DNA of 32,041 nt, taken from positions 1-32,041 of the forward strand of contig NZ_SLXK01000017.1 of assembly GCF_004341035.1 (NCBI RefSeq). Reading direction: 5' to 3'. Positions 17,651 through 27,847 of the stretch are shown piece after piece. Origin of the DNA: Scopulibacillus darangshiensis (GTDB lineage: Bacteria > Bacillota > Bacilli > Bacillales > Sporolactobacillaceae). Under the pieces are notes generated by a model. The model was not told where the DNA came from. It ran no database searches and was given only the letters and a program-made list of their open reading frames with translations. How positions within the stretch are numbered: position 1 is the first letter of the stretch; the number at the start of each line of letters is the position of its first letter. The translations under genes were made by a program, and so were the position numbers.

Positions 17651-18988
17651 TTATTTGAATAAACGCTTTTCAAGTTGTTTTTTTTCGCCTTCAAATCCCG
17701 GCTTGCCAAGTAGGGCAAACATGTTTTTCTTATAGGCCTCAACTCCAGGTTGGTCAAATGGGTTTACACCTAACAAATGTCCGCTGATACCGCAAGCCTT
17801 CTCAAAAAAGTAAACCATCTCACCAAAGGTATATTCATTCATTTGATCCAGCTCTACAATAAGGTTTGGTACTTCTCCATCCACATGGGCTAATAAAGTC
17901 CCCTGAAATGCTTTTTTATTGACTTCATCCATGGTCTTACCAGCTAAATAGTTCAGCCCATCTATATTTTTAGGATCCTTTTGAATAGATAGGTGGATTC
18001 GAGGTTCCTTTATCTGCAGAACCGTTTCTATAAAATTCCGGCTGCCTTCTTGGACATATTGCCCCATAGAATGCAAATCTGTCGTAAAATCAACGGAGGC
18101 AGGGAAAAGGCCTTTCTGGTCCTTTCCCTCGCTTTCTCCAAATAGTTGTTTCCACCATTCTGAAACATAGTGAAGGGAAGGCTCATAATTGACTAATAAT
18201 TCAATTGCTTTTCCTTTACGATAAAGTACATTTCGTACAGCCGCGTACTGATAACATTCATTGGTTGATAGATCAGGATGGTTATATTTTTGGTATGCCT
18301 TTTCGGCTCCTTGCATCATTTGATCAATATTAAGCCCGGATACCGCAATGGGCAAGAGACCTACCGCCGTTAATACAGAATACCTTCCCCCAACATTATC
18401 CGGAATTACAAAGGTTTCATATCCCTCTTGGTCGGCAAGTTTTTTTAATGCTCCCTTTGCTTGATCGGTGGTAGCATAAATTCGCCCTTTTGCCCCTTCT
18501 TTGCCATACTTTTCTTCCATAAAATTACGGAAAATACGAAAAGCAATTGCAGGCTCTGTCGTTGTTCCCGATTTAGAGATAACATTAACAGAGATATCCT
18601 TTCCTTCTAATAGCTCTAGTAAATGAGAAATATAAGTCGAGCTAGTATTCTGACCAGCGAAATAAATTTGTGTTGTATTGTTCATTTGGTTATGAAAACT
18701 ATGGGATAAAGCTTCAATTGCCGCCCTTGCTCCTAAATAGGAACCGCCGATGCCAATAACTACAAGAGCCTCTGAATGACTTTGGATTCTCTCAGCGGCT
18801 TGTTTCATTCGCACAAATTCATCTGCATCATAGTAAATGGGCCAATCTGCCCATCCGAGAAAATCGGATCCTGGACCTTTTTTCTCATGAAGTCTGTGAT
18901 GAGCTACTTTTACAAATTCATTTAAATGATCTACCTCACTCTTTTTCATGAAGGACAATGCGTTGGAATAATCAAAGAAAATAGTCAT
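17651..18988 (-). CDS. pgi: Glucose-6-phosphate isomerase
   Basis: Interconverts fructose 6-phosphate and glucose 6-phosphate, feeding the oxidative branch that ends with Gnd. 445 residues, matching the Bacillus enzyme (about 450). [19 protein letters not shown] (about 75-95), [18 protein letters not shown] (about 138-155) and the active-site block [13 protein letters not shown] are intact, as is the C-terminal [30 protein letters not shown] precedes the ATG. It lies between pfkA (129 bp upstream) and gnd (79 bp downstream), same strand, no terminator seen. Confidence 0.95.
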   Translation of the reverse strand: MTIFFDYSNALSFMKKSEVDHLNEFVKVAHHRLHEKKGPGSDFLGWADWPIYYDADEFVRMKQAAERIQSHSEALVVIGIGGSYLGARAAIEALSHSFHNQMNNTTQIYFAGQNTSSTYISHLLELLEGKDISVNVISKSGTTTEPAIAFRIFRNFMEEKYGKEGAKGRIYATTDQAKGALKKLADQEGYETFVIPDNVGGRYSVLTAVGLLPIAVSGLNIDQMMQGAEKAYQKYNHPDLSTNECYQYAAVRNVLYRKGKAIELLVNYEPSLHYVSEWWKQLFGESEGKDQKGLFPASVDFTTDLHSMGQYVQEGSRNFIETVLQIKEPRIHLSIQKDPKNIDGLNYLAGKTMDEVNKKAFQGTLLAHVDGEVPNLIVELDQMNEYTFGEMVYFFEKACGISGHLLGVNPFDQPGVEAYKKNMFALLGKPGFEGEKKQLEKRLFK

Positions 18989-19117
18989 TCATTCTCTTTT
19001 CCTTTCAGTCATAGATTCATGTTATTGTTTTCTTGCATAGCGCTTTTATTACTTCAGGTTTGTCACTCGCCGGACCAATGGTACAAACTTTTTGTATTTC
19101 TCAATTGGCTCATCCTC

Positions 19118-20098
<981 letters not shown>

Positions 20099-20188
20099 CT
20101 ACGTCTTGTATAGGGGCTAACCTCTCCTTTTCCCTTGATTATTAATTCGCCTCTTAGAACTTAATCTGTAGAAGCGATTCATGTGGTC

Positions 20189-20224
20189 AAAAAGGGCAGG
20201 TCCACCTACCGGTGAAATCTGCCC
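20189..20224 (-). terminator. Terminator or attenuator between tkt and pfkA
   Basis: On the minus strand GGGCAG (20219-20224) pairs with CTGCCC (20194-20199), with inner ACC/GGT pairing, followed at once by TTTTT (20189-20193). GGACCT just upstream can alternatively pair with the AGGT inside this hairpin, so a switchable attenuator is possible. It splits the six-gene series into glpX-fba-tkt and pfkA-pgi-gnd. No convincing promoter is visible between it and pfkA. Confidence 0.65.
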
Positions 20225-20317
20225 AAGAGGTCCTTCCTTTTTTAGGTCAATAGTATTAAGGTATACAGGTTTTACTACTCTTTCACATTCCTGTTGATCA
20301 GCTATTAAATGCATTAT

Positions 20318-22321
20318 TTATAGAAGCTTTTTAAAACGAGAAATAACATTTTCAACAGTAAAACCGTATTCTTCAATTATTTTATCCCCCGGCGCCGAGG
20401 CTCCAAATCGATCAATAGCCATGACATGACCATTATCACCGACATATCTACCCCAACCTAAGGAACTCCCCATTTCAATACTAAGACGTGCTTTCACGTT
20501 TTCTGGAAGAACACTGTCTTTGTAAGTATCGGACTGTTTTTCAAAACGATCCCAGCTTGGCATACTGACAACCGAAACATAAATACCTTCCTCTTCGAGT
20601 GCCTTTTGCGCTTTAACAGCTAAGGAGACCTCTGAGCCGGATGCTAGTAACAAACCAGCAACATCACCATTGGTTTTTGAAATCACATATGCACCTTTAT
20701 TAACACCCTCATATGCTTTTTCCGAATCAATAAGTGCTGGTAGACCCTGACGTGAAAGAATAAGAGCTGTTGGCTCGTCTTTACTCTGTAACGCCAATTT
20801 CCAGGCAGCCGCTGTCTCATTGCCATCAGCCGGGCGAATTGTGGATACGCCTGGCATCGCACGCAAGGAAGCTAAGTGTTCAATTGGTTCATGTGTTGGG
20901 CCATCCTCACCCACAGCAACGCTATCATGTGTAAACACATAAATAACAGGGAGTTTCATTAGCGCTGATAAGCGAATTGCCGGGCGTAAATAATCCGAGA
21001 AAACAAAGAATGTGGCCCCAAATACTTTTAACCCACCATGAAGGGTTATTCCATTGACAGCGGCACCCATTCCGAATTCACGAACCCCAAACCAGATGTT
21101 CCGACCGCTATAATCCGCGGAACTAAAATTCGCCTCACCTTTTAGCAGCGTTTTATTAGAAGAAGATAAATCTGCTGAACCCCCAAATAGCTGTGGAACA
21201 TTTTTAGCAAGAGCATTTAATACTTCACCGCTAGAAGCACGAGTTGCCAGTTTATCCTCTCCTACACGATAATGGGGAACATCTGCATCCCAGTTATCGG
21301 GTAGCTCTTCATTTATTGACTGCCTTAATTCCTTTGCAAGAACTGGGTATGTTTTCTCATATTGAGCAAACAACCTATTCCATACCTGTTCCTTTAACTC
21401 CGCTGCTTCTTTTAGTTCTGAAAAATGCATTTTAACTTCTTCGGGAATATAAAAATCATCTTCATGGTCCCAGTTATAATGGTCCTTCACGAGTTTAATC
21501 TCGTCTTTACCGAGGGGTGCGCCATGTGATACGGACTTTCCGCTTTTATTCGGTGAACCATAGCCTATTATCGTTTTAACCTCGATTAACGTTGGTTGGT
21601 TTTTGTTTTCCTTGGCTTCTGCCAAAGCTTGTTCGATGGCATTGACATCATTTCCATCCTCCACACGAAGGACTTGCCAACCGTATGCTTTAAAACGATC
21701 AGCGGCACTTTCACTAAATGACATATGAAGGTCACCATCAAGAGATATATCGTTTGAATCATATAATACAATTAAACGACCAAGTTTGAGATGGCCCGCA
21801 AGTGAAGCCGCCTCCGCAGACACACCTTCCATCAGATCACCATCACCACAAATGCTGTATGTGAAATGATCAATGACATTAAAATTATCACGGTTGTAAG
21901 TAGAAGCTAAATGCCTCTCAGCCACAGCCATCCCAACTGCCATGGCAATTCCTTGTCCTAAAGGACCGGTTGTAGCATCAACACCAGGTGTATGGCCAAA
22001 TTCAGGGTGACCAGGTGTCTTGCTTCCCCATTGACGAAAGCTTTTTAAATCATCTAACGATAGATCATAACCAGTTAAGTGCAATAAACTGTATAGTAGC
22101 ATGGATCCATGACCGGCGGATAACGTAAAACGATCACGGTTAAACCAATTCGGATTGCTTGGATTATAGTTCATAAACTTTGTCCAGAGTATATATGCCA
22201 TTGGTGCAGCGCCCATTGGCATTCCTGGATGACCTGATCCTGCATTTTCTATTGCATCAATCGATAAAGTCCTAATAGTATTAATGGATAAAAGATCAGC
22301 GTTTACCTTTTGTTCAATCAT
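20318..22321 (-). CDS. tkt: Transketolase
   Basis: Thiamine-diphosphate enzyme moving two-carbon units between sugar phosphates; central to rebuilding pentose phosphate in the RuMP cycle. 667 residues, the normal length. [22 protein letters not shown] near residue 26, the TPP/Mg motif [22 protein letters not shown] (about 155-176), and [21 protein letters not shown] in the pyrimidine domain are intact. SD GAGAGGAG precedes the ATG, 35 bp behind fba. The 240-bp gap downstream holds the terminator at 20189-20224. Confidence 0.96.
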   Translation of the reverse strand: MIEQKVNADLLSINTIRTLSIDAIENAGSGHPGMPMGAAPMAYILWTKFMNYNPSNPNWFNRDRFTLSAGHGSMLLYSLLHLTGYDLSLDDLKSFRQWGSKTPGHPEFGHTPGVDATTGPLGQGIAMAVGMAVAERHLASTYNRDNFNVIDHFTYSICGDGDLMEGVSAEAASLAGHLKLGRLIVLYDSNDISLDGDLHMSFSESAADRFKAYGWQVLRVEDGNDVNAIEQALAEAKENKNQPTLIEVKTIIGYGSPNKSGKSVSHGAPLGKDEIKLVKDHYNWDHEDDFYIPEEVKMHFSELKEAAELKEQVWNRLFAQYEKTYPVLAKELRQSINEELPDNWDADVPHYRVGEDKLATRASSGEVLNALAKNVPQLFGGSADLSSSNKTLLKGEANFSSADYSGRNIWFGVREFGMGAAVNGITLHGGLKVFGATFFVFSDYLRPAIRLSALMKLPVIYVFTHDSVAVGEDGPTHEPIEHLASLRAMPGVSTIRPADGNETAAAWKLALQSKDEPTALILSRQGLPALIDSEKAYEGVNKGAYVISKTNGDVAGLLLASGSEVSLAVKAQKALEEEGIYVSVVSMPSWDRFEKQSDTYKDSVLPENVKARLSIEMGSSLGWGRYVGDNGHVMAIDRFGASAPGDKIIEEYGFTVENVISRFKKLL

Positions 22322-22356
22322 GGCTTTTCTCCTCTCTTTCTAAAAAAATCCCCCTT

Positions 22357-23247
22357 TTACTTTGTAAGTAACTGAGCTTCGCTTTGTTGGGCTTGACCTG
22401 AGGATCCAAATTCACGCATCTTACCTATAACTGTTTCCTTAATCGCATCTCGAGCCGGTCCTAGAAATTTACGAGGATCGTATAATTCAGGTTTGCTGCT
22501 TAAGACTTCGCGAACAGCTTTAGTTGCAGAAATTTGATTTTCAGTATTAACATTAATCTTCGCTGAACCAAGAGAAATGGCTTTTTGAATATCCTTAGTT
22601 GGTATACCTGTACCACCATGTAGCACAAGTGGAACACCAGTAAGTTCCATAACCTCTTTCATCCGATCAAAACCAAGATTAGGTTCTCCTTTATATGGGC
22701 CGTGAACAGAACCCAATGCAGGTGCAAAGCAATCTACTTCTGTCTCTTCTACAAGTTGTCTGCATTCTGAAGGAATGGCATACGCCTTATCTGGATCGGT
22801 AATGACACCACTATCCTGAGCACCGACACGGCCTAGCTCTGCCTCCACTGAAACACCAACAGCATGCGCCACTTCAACGACACGTTTTGTTAATTCGATA
22901 TTTTCTTCAAGTGGATAATGGGAACCATCGATCATTACAGATGTGAATCCAGCATGGATAGCTTGTACACATGTCTCAAGACTAGGGCCATGGTCAAGAT
23001 GAATAGCAACGGGTACCGTTATGTTAAATTCATCCATTAATGCCTCGACCATTTTAACAGTAAACCTAAATCCACCCATGTAACGGCCGGCGCCTACTGA
23101 TACCCCGAGAATAACAGGTGACTTCTCTTCTTCAGCAGCCTGTAAAATCGCTTGCGTAAACTCAAGATTATTGATGTTAAATTGTCCTACAGCATAACCA
23201 TTGTCTTTTGCGTCATTTAACATTTCCTTCATTGAAACTAACGGCAT
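22357..23247 (-). CDS. fba: Class II fructose-bisphosphate aldolase
   Basis: Zinc-dependent aldolase cleaving fructose 1,6-bisphosphate (and probably sedoheptulose bisphosphate) to triose phosphates. About 296 residues. [12 protein letters not shown] (about 79-90) contains the zinc-binding and catalytic His/Asp pair, [13 protein letters not shown] lies near 140, and [11 protein letters not shown] and the KINVNTENQ phosphate loop are present. SD AAAGGAGAG precedes the ATG. Second gene of the cluster, 79 bp after glpX and 35 bp before tkt. Confidence 0.95.
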   Translation of the reverse strand: MPLVSMKEMLNDAKDNGYAVGQFNINNLEFTQAILQAAEEEKSPVILGVSVGAGRYMGGFRFTVKMVEALMDEFNITVPVAIHLDHGPSLETCVQAIHAGFTSVMIDGSHYPLEENIELTKRVVEVAHAVGVSVEAELGRVGAQDSGVITDPDKAYAIPSECRQLVEETEVDCFAPALGSVHGPYKGEPNLGFDRMKEVMELTGVPLVLHGGTGIPTKDIQKAISLGSAKINVNTENQISATKAVREVLSSKPELYDPRKFLGPARDAIKETVIGKMREFGSSGQAQQSEAQLLTK

Positions 23248-23326
23248 TTTCTTCTCTCCTTTTTTATACTCATTTCAACTATCCAATTAAGAAAATAAAT
23301 ATAGGACACCTTGCATGAACTTTATC

Positions 23327-24301
23327 TTAATAATACGTTTCAATGGATTGGTATTTACTAACACTTCCGCCTACTGTAAGAAAAGAATGCGTGAGTGTTA
23401 ATCCATTTTCTTTTTTACGAATACCCTTCATAAGCATGTTGTCAGTAATTCCAGTTGCCACAAAAAAGCAATCATCTGACTTAACGATCTCATCAATTGT
23501 TAAAGCCTTTTCTGGCTCTGATAAACCCATTTTCATACAGCGATCAAATTCCTCTTGATTTTGCGGGGCAAGCTTTCCTTGGAAATCCCCTCCTAAACTC
23601 TTCAAAGCTGTTGCAGCAATAACTCCCTCTGGGGCTCCGCCTGTTCCTACTAATATGTCAACATCCATTTCTTCAATGGCTGTAGCTATTGATCCGGTAA
23701 CATCACCGTCAGTAAATAACCTGACACTAGCACCTGCATCGAAGACCTGTTTAATCAAGTGATTATGACGTGGTCTTTCCTGAATCATTACTGTTAATTC
23801 TTGTAAGCTTTTCCCTAAAGTATTAGCGACTGCTTTCATATTTTCAATGAGGGGCGCATCTATATCTATGCAACCTTTCGCTTTTGGACCTACAGCTATT
23901 TTTTTCATATACATATCCGGAGCATGTAATAAACTTCCTTTAACGGACGCAGCGAGAACTGCTATTGAATTATCCAATCCTTTTGCAATTGCACTAGTCC
24001 CATCAATTGGGTCAACAGCAATATCTATTTGGGGACCTCTACCTGTTCCGACCTCCTCATCAATATAAAGCATGGGCGCCTCGTCCAATTCGCCTTCACC
24101 AATAACTATCAAGCCACTCATATCAATAAGGTTCAATTGATTGCGCATTGCTTCAGTCCCGGCTCCGTCAGCTTCATTTTTCTTTCCTTTTCCTATCCAA
24201 GGATAGGCAGCAATTGCTGCCTGCTGTGAAACAGTGAGAAAATCCATAGCTAACGCCTGAACACGTTTTTCATTCACCACATTCGTTTTCAATTCCTCCA
24301 T
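23327..24301 (-). CDS. glpX: Class II fructose-1,6-bisphosphatase (possible SBPase activity)
   Basis: Removes the 1-phosphate of fructose 1,6-bisphosphate; GlpX enzymes of RuMP methylotrophs can also act on sedoheptulose 1,7-bisphosphate, the step that commits carbon to pentose regeneration. 324 residues from the chosen start: GKGKKNEADGAGTEAMR near 40, GEGELDEAPMLYIDEEVG near 70, DPIDGTSAIAKG near 100, GTGGAPEGVIAATALKSLGGDFQGKL near 210. I place the start at 24301 because AGGAGGTGG lies just before that ATG; an in-frame ATG ten codons earlier has no SD. First gene behind the operator/promoter at 24377-24444 and divergent from hxlR. Confidence 0.95.
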   Translation of the reverse strand: MEELKTNVVNEKRVQALAMDFLTVSQQAAIAAYPWIGKGKKNEADGAGTEAMRNQLNLIDMSGLIVIGEGELDEAPMLYIDEEVGTGRGPQIDIAVDPIDGTSAIAKGLDNSIAVLAASVKGSLLHAPDMYMKKIAVGPKAKGCIDIDAPLIENMKAVANTLGKSLQELTVMIQERPRHNHLIKQVFDAGASVRLFTDGDVTGSIATAIEEMDVDILVGTGGAPEGVIAATALKSLGGDFQGKLAPQNQEEFDRCMKMGLSEPEKALTIDEIVKSDDCFFVATGITDNMLMKGIRKKENGLTLTHSFLTVGGSVSKYQSIETYY

Positions 24302-24376
24302 TTGACCACCTCCTGTATCCTTTATTATCATACAAGCGAAATTTTGCTAATTTTCAATATCACTTGTACAGTGATT

Positions 24377-24444
24377 AGTATAACGTGTATAATATATAAT
24401 TGTAAGTACGCACTTTAGCAGCATATAGTATCAAATAATATACT
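24377..24444 (-). promoter_or_regulatory. 41-bp HxlR-type operator plus promoter for the glpX-fba-tkt operon
   Basis: Operator copy E (24404-24444) reads AAGTACGCACTTT, ATAGTA and AATATACT. On the minus strand -35 TTACAA (24400-24405) overlaps it by 2 bp, followed by exactly 17 bp and -10 TATACT (24377-24382). The element lies between the divergent glpX and hxlR genes, ending 28 bp before the hxlR start, so HxlR bound here could affect both. Confidence 0.85.
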
Positions 24445-24472
24445 GTTAATCTTTTGCACATGGAGGAAGGCA

Positions 24473-24817
24473 ATGTTACATATTGGTGATAAAACGTTTA
24501 ATTGCGAAAAGGAATTGACACTGTCTTTAATTGGGGGGAAATGGAAAATGTTGATTTTATGGCATCTTGGTAAAGAGGGGACAAAGCGATTTAATGAACT
24601 TAAATCCCTAATGCCTGGTATCACCCAAAGAATGCTTATTAACCAATTACGGGAACTGGAGGAAGATCATATTGTCCATCGTGAAGTTTATCCGGTTGTC
24701 CCCCCTAAGGTGGAATACTCACTGACCAATCAAGGGGAGAGTCTAATGCCTATTCTAGAATCCATGTATGAATGGGGCAAAAACTATATGGATACGGTTT
24801 TGGAGAGCAAGTGGTAA
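24473..24817 (+). CDS. hxlR: HxlR, formaldehyde-responsive transcriptional activator
   Basis: A 114-residue HxlR/DUF24 winged-helix protein, very close to the B. subtilis activator of hxlAB. It keeps Cys11 and Lys13 (FNCEKELTL), the pair that formaldehyde joins by an intrahelical methylene bridge in B. subtilis HxlR, so it should be a functional formaldehyde sensor; Cys11 is its only cysteine. SD GGAGGAAGG precedes the ATG. It is divergent from the glpX operon across an intact operator. Candidate regulator of all five operator-bearing promoters. It has no adjacent hxlA/hxlB, unlike in B. subtilis. Confidence 0.93.
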   Translation: MLHIGDKTFNCEKELTLSLIGGKWKMLILWHLGKEGTKRFNELKSLMPGITQRMLINQLRELEEDHIVHREVYPVVPPKVEYSLTNQGESLMPILESMYEWGKNYMDTVLESKW

Positions 24818-24919
24818 GAAAGCCCGGATCATCAAGTCATAAGGGGGCAAATTTTTTATCGTCTCACGATAGGCTGTTATTATGTCAATGAAAAATAGAC
24901 ACAGAGAACAAGCAGAGAA

Positions 24920-24951
24920 CCCCCCACTTTAAACTTTCGGTTAAGTGGGGG
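24920..24951. repeat. Perfect-looking GC hairpin after hxlR
   Basis: CCCCCACTTTAA pairs with TTAAGTGGGGG (11 bp, one bulge, 8-nt loop). There is no U-tract. It could be a transcript stabiliser, a weak terminator or a trace of a mobile-element end; no transposase remnant lies beside it. A smaller hairpin (TATCGT-CTC-ACGATA) lies at 24857-24871. The stretch 24818-25011 shows nothing else. Confidence 0.5.
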
Positions 24952-25011
24952 AGTATGCACAACTAAAGGATTAGACAATCTTTGCATTCTTATTACCACC
25001 AATTTTAATTT

Positions 25012-25176
25012 TCACTTGTTATTCTTTAGACGACGGATTTCCGAAGTGTGTTTTTGTGCAAGCCATTTAAGAAATGCCTTTTCATCATGATTAAGGTTCC
25101 TTTTTAATCCCTTTTTAAATTCTTTTATAAGTCGTATGTAGGCGATTGTCTTAGGTAAGTCATCCTCCCCTACCAT
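25012..25176 (-). CDS. Small charged protein, 54 residues
   Basis: Open frame from ATG with a strong SD (TAAGGAGG, 4 nt upstream). Begins MVGEDDLPKTIAYIRLIKEF, continues with a basic helix-like stretch (KKGLKRNLNHDEKAFLKWL) and ends RRLKNNK. Rich in Lys/Arg/Glu, no Cys, no membrane segment. I do not recognise a family. It lies between the hxlR gene and the inositol-phosphatase-family gene, so it could be a separate transcript or the tail of that unit. Confidence 0.6.
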   Translation of the reverse strand: MVGEDDLPKTIAYIRLIKEFKKGLKRNLNHDEKAFLKWLAQKHTSEIRRLKNNK

Positions 25177-25277
25177 ACTGCCTCCTTAGTGTTTTAAGAA
25201 TCGGATATCACTAACTCTAATCTTAGCTTTTGTTATGGGGACTGTAACTATTAAGTAATCATAAGCCATCTTAACCA

Positions 25278-26036
25278 TTATTTTGGCTCCTGAATAAGAT
25301 TCGTTAACTCATAACTTAATTTATTATTGGAGAAAACTTCAAACTCCCCTGCACTCCTTTGTATCCCACCGGCTTCAGCAACGAGTAACTGTCCGGCTGC
25401 AATATCATAGCGCTTAGGATTAAGATAGATAGCAGCATCCAATCTTCCTGCTGCAATATAAGCTAAGGTGGCAGCAGCCGTTCCTATTATACGTATCCTG
25501 AACACATCGTTCACGATATTATCCATAAGAATCAAACGTTCCTTATTGCTTTCCCTATCCCCTTCCTTTGAAAAATCCCCTAATGAAACAAAGGATTCAG
25601 AAAGGGCAGTCGTCCTTACTTTAATTTGCTTCCCGTCCTGAAAGGCACCCTCCCCTTTTGCTGCCCAAAATAATTCCTCTAAGGCAGGCAAAGATATAGC
25701 AGCAACCACTGTATCACCCTTATAAGTAAGGGCGATAGAAACCCCATAAAGCGGCATTCCAACACTATAATTCACTGTTCCATCAATAGGATCAATAATC
25801 CATTCAAAGTCCCCCGATCCCCCAACAAACCCAGCTTCTTCACTGAAAATCCGATGATCCGGGTACTGTTCCTTGATATGATGTATTATAAAACTCTCTA
25901 CTTGCAAATCCATTTCGGTTACGAAATCTTTGTCTGATTTCAAAGTTACCTTACCAGCTTTTCCAGCGTATAAACGAATAAATTGTCCAGCCTTTTCGGC
26001 AAGATTTTTGGCAAAGTATAGATATTGCTTATACAT
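25278..26036 (-). CDS. Inositol monophosphatase-family phosphatase
   Basis: A 252-residue Mg-dependent sugar-phosphate/inositol phosphatase-fold protein. Metal-binding EEAGFVGG (about 66-73) and WIIDPIDGTVNYSVGMPLYG (about 79-98) are intact. The C-terminal motif usually written WDxAAG is YDIAAG here (Asp kept, Trp replaced). SD AAGGAG precedes the ATG. It lies 128 bp downstream of the HAD gene on the same strand, in the unit starting at the operator near 27.6 kb if transcription continues. Possible substrates include inositol phosphate, PAP or a sugar phosphate; a role in the pentose/hexose pools is conceivable but unproven. Confidence 0.88.
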   Translation of the reverse strand: MYKQYLYFAKNLAEKAGQFIRLYAGKAGKVTLKSDKDFVTEMDLQVESFIIHHIKEQYPDHRIFSEEAGFVGGSGDFEWIIDPIDGTVNYSVGMPLYGVSIALTYKGDTVVAAISLPALEELFWAAKGEGAFQDGKQIKVRTTALSESFVSLGDFSKEGDRESNKERLILMDNIVNDVFRIRIIGTAAATLAYIAAGRLDAAIYLNPKRYDIAAGQLLVAEAGGIQRSAGEFEVFSNNKLSYELTNLIQEPK

Positions 26037-26164
26037 ATTTCCCCTCTCCTTATAAAACTTATATACTGATGCAATCCATTATATTAAGATAGATTGTGGA
26101 CTGAACGATGCAAAGATCATTAAACTTTGTATTTTACATTTTGATAAACTTAAACCATAAAACA

Positions 26165-26998
26165 TCAAGGTCTTTGTGATACTATGACTCCTTTCGTTTT
26201 TATTAATTTTAAAAGGTGGTATACGGCATAGGCAAATCCATTTTTATCATTTGACTTTGTAATTAAATCAGCTTCTTGTTGAATATCTAAAGGGGCATTT
26301 CCCATCGCTACTGAAGTGGTTGCTACCTCGAATTGGGAAAGATCATTGCCCCCGTCTCCAAAAGCAAAAATCTCATCAAACGATAAATTCATTATCTGTT
26401 GATAACGTAATAATGCCTTTCCTTTTTGCGCGTCGTTTGATGTAATTTCTACGTTATTAGGAAATGATGAACCCAGCGACATATCAAACTTATTGGCTAA
26501 TACTTTTTTTACTTCTTCAATTTTTTCTAATTCCTCATAATGTACCAGAGCAATAAGTTTATAGATTTTAAGATTTTCTTTGTTTAGAATGTCATCGTAA
26601 TGGTATTCTTGAAAAATAGTGTCTTGATCTTCTTTACCCATATGATGTAATTGAGGCAAAGTGCATGGAAAACCGCCATAATTCGTATATATGAGAATTC
26701 TTACATCTAAATTTTCCAAAACGGAGAATAATTTTTTAGATGTCAAAAGTGATATAGTCGCTTCGTACAACACTTCATCTGATTTTGAATATAAAACAGA
26801 ACCATTAATACAAAAAATAGGAACCCTCAAGTTTCGAATGGCTTTGATTTTAATCACATCGCCATAGGCCCGACCCGTGTTTAAAATAATCTCATACCCT
26901 TTTTCCTGCAATTCTTTTAAGGCAGTCATATCTTCATTGGATATTTCATGTCTGGAATTCAGCAACGTCCCATCTAAATCAATCGAAACACATTTCAT
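26165..26998 (-). CDS. Cof-type HAD-superfamily phosphatase
   Basis: A 277-residue HAD-IIB hydrolase. Motif I is SIDLDGTLLNSRHEIS (residues 5-20), with Asp7 the nucleophile and Asp9 the acid/base; motif II NTGR (about 40-43); motif III Lys in NDAQKGKALLRY; motif IV FGDGGNDLSQFEVA. All catalytic residues are present. These proteins dephosphorylate sugar phosphates or FMN-like compounds with broad specificity. It starts 21 bp after the broken gap gene and probably shares its operator-driven promoter, so an intact phosphatase may still be expressed from it. Confidence 0.88.
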   Translation of the reverse strand: MKCVSIDLDGTLLNSRHEISNEDMTALKELQEKGYEIILNTGRAYGDVIKIKAIRNLRVPIFCINGSVLYSKSDEVLYEATISLLTSKKLFSVLENLDVRILIYTNYGGFPCTLPQLHHMGKEDQDTIFQEYHYDDILNKENLKIYKLIALVHYEELEKIEEVKKVLANKFDMSLGSSFPNNVEITSNDAQKGKALLRYQQIMNLSFDEIFAFGDGGNDLSQFEVATTSVAMGNAPLDIQQEADLITKSNDKNGFAYAVYHLLKLIKTKGVIVSQRP

Positions 26999-27019
26999 CG
27001 CTTCATCTCATTCCCTTTT

Positions 27020-27445
27020 TTAAAGCATACTGGCATGTTTCCCCATCCCTTCATTAGACGCCCCTGCTGCTATATGCTTTTGTGTTCCTTGACGATCTCT
27101 AAATTCACCAGTAGCATCAATTACAATGTCTACATTCATTCTTCCCCAAGGAATGTTCTCTGGGTTACGTTCAGACACGAACTGAATAAGGTACCCATTA
27201 ATTAAGAGATTTCCATCTTGTATTGAAATGTTTGCATCCCAGATTCCATGTACGGTATCGTATTTTAATAAATGAGCTACTGTTTCTACAGGATAAATAG
27301 AATTAATCCCTACTAACTTCCATTGATTATATGTGCTGGATAACATTTTTCTAATCAACAGCCGGCCAATTCTTCCCGTACCACTTATGCCTATCCCTCT
27401 GATTAATGTGTTATCTTCTTTCAACTTTAAAAACCCCACTTTCAT
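27020..27445 (-). pseudogene. gap: Truncated glyceraldehyde-3-phosphate dehydrogenase (N-terminal fragment)
   Basis: 141 codons that match only the NAD-binding third of GAPDH: ISGTGRIGRLLIRK near residue 20 (INGFGRIGR in intact enzymes), VETVAHLLKYDTVHGIWD near 53-70, NIPWGRMNVDIVIDATGEFRDR near 98-119 and KHIAAGA near 123-129. The catalytic cysteine and barrel domain (about 190 further residues) are absent and are not found downstream, where the HAD gene begins after 21 bp. So this is a deletion remnant that cannot oxidise glyceraldehyde 3-phosphate. The ATG has no clear SD; a TTG eight codons inside has GTGGGG upstream. Its operator/promoter (27583-27650) is nevertheless intact, implying it once belonged to the formaldehyde regulon. 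Confidence 0.8.
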
Positions 27446-27582
27446 TATAAAATTAAAAGTAATTTATAATGCCGCCAGAAATTTGCCATTGTTATATCCT
27501 TATTGATGCAAAAAAAGGTTTTCTGCAATTGTCCCCCCAAAAACAAAGATGGACACCGATCTATTATTACTTTTATATTGAT

Positions 27583-27650
27583 ATTATTAGTCATATAATT
27601 CATTTATACAAGTACACACTTTTAAGTTATATAGTGATAAAAAGTATACT
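27583..27650 (-). promoter_or_regulatory. 41-bp HxlR-type operator plus promoter for the gap remnant and HAD gene
   Basis: Operator copy F (27610-27650) reads AAGTACACACTTT, ATAGTG and AGTATACT. On the minus strand -35 TTGTAT (27606-27611) overlaps by 2 bp, then 17 bp, then AATAAT (27583-27588). The rest of the 27446-27847 gap holds no further gene. Confidence 0.75.
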
Positions 27651-27847
27651 ATTTATAAAAGACTTAGTACGTCTTTGAAAATTATTTATTATGTATACCA
27701 CCTCTATTATCCTGACAACCGAGAATGCCAGCCAGAAGTAGTGTCCTAGTTTTTGCCAAGGACTAGCCATCCTTCCTGTGATAATATATAAATGGTCTTA
27801 TTCCTGATTTATAAAACGCCGCTTATTAAAATATGCGGGAGCAATCG

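Noticed and set aside
20189-20224. Resemblance to a T-box leader (GGTGGACC before the hairpin)
   Set aside because: The conserved T-box sequence has UGGNACC; here one base is missing, there is no recognisable Stem I, and pfkA is not a plausible target.
20117-20314. 65-codon open frame starting 3 nt after the tkt stop
   Set aside because: It has no SD and a strong terminator stem plus T-run lies inside it. Most likely non-coding sequence of the tkt-pfkA gap.
24920-24951. IS605/IS200-type element end
   Set aside because: Only the hairpin is present; no transposase or TnpB sequence is nearby.
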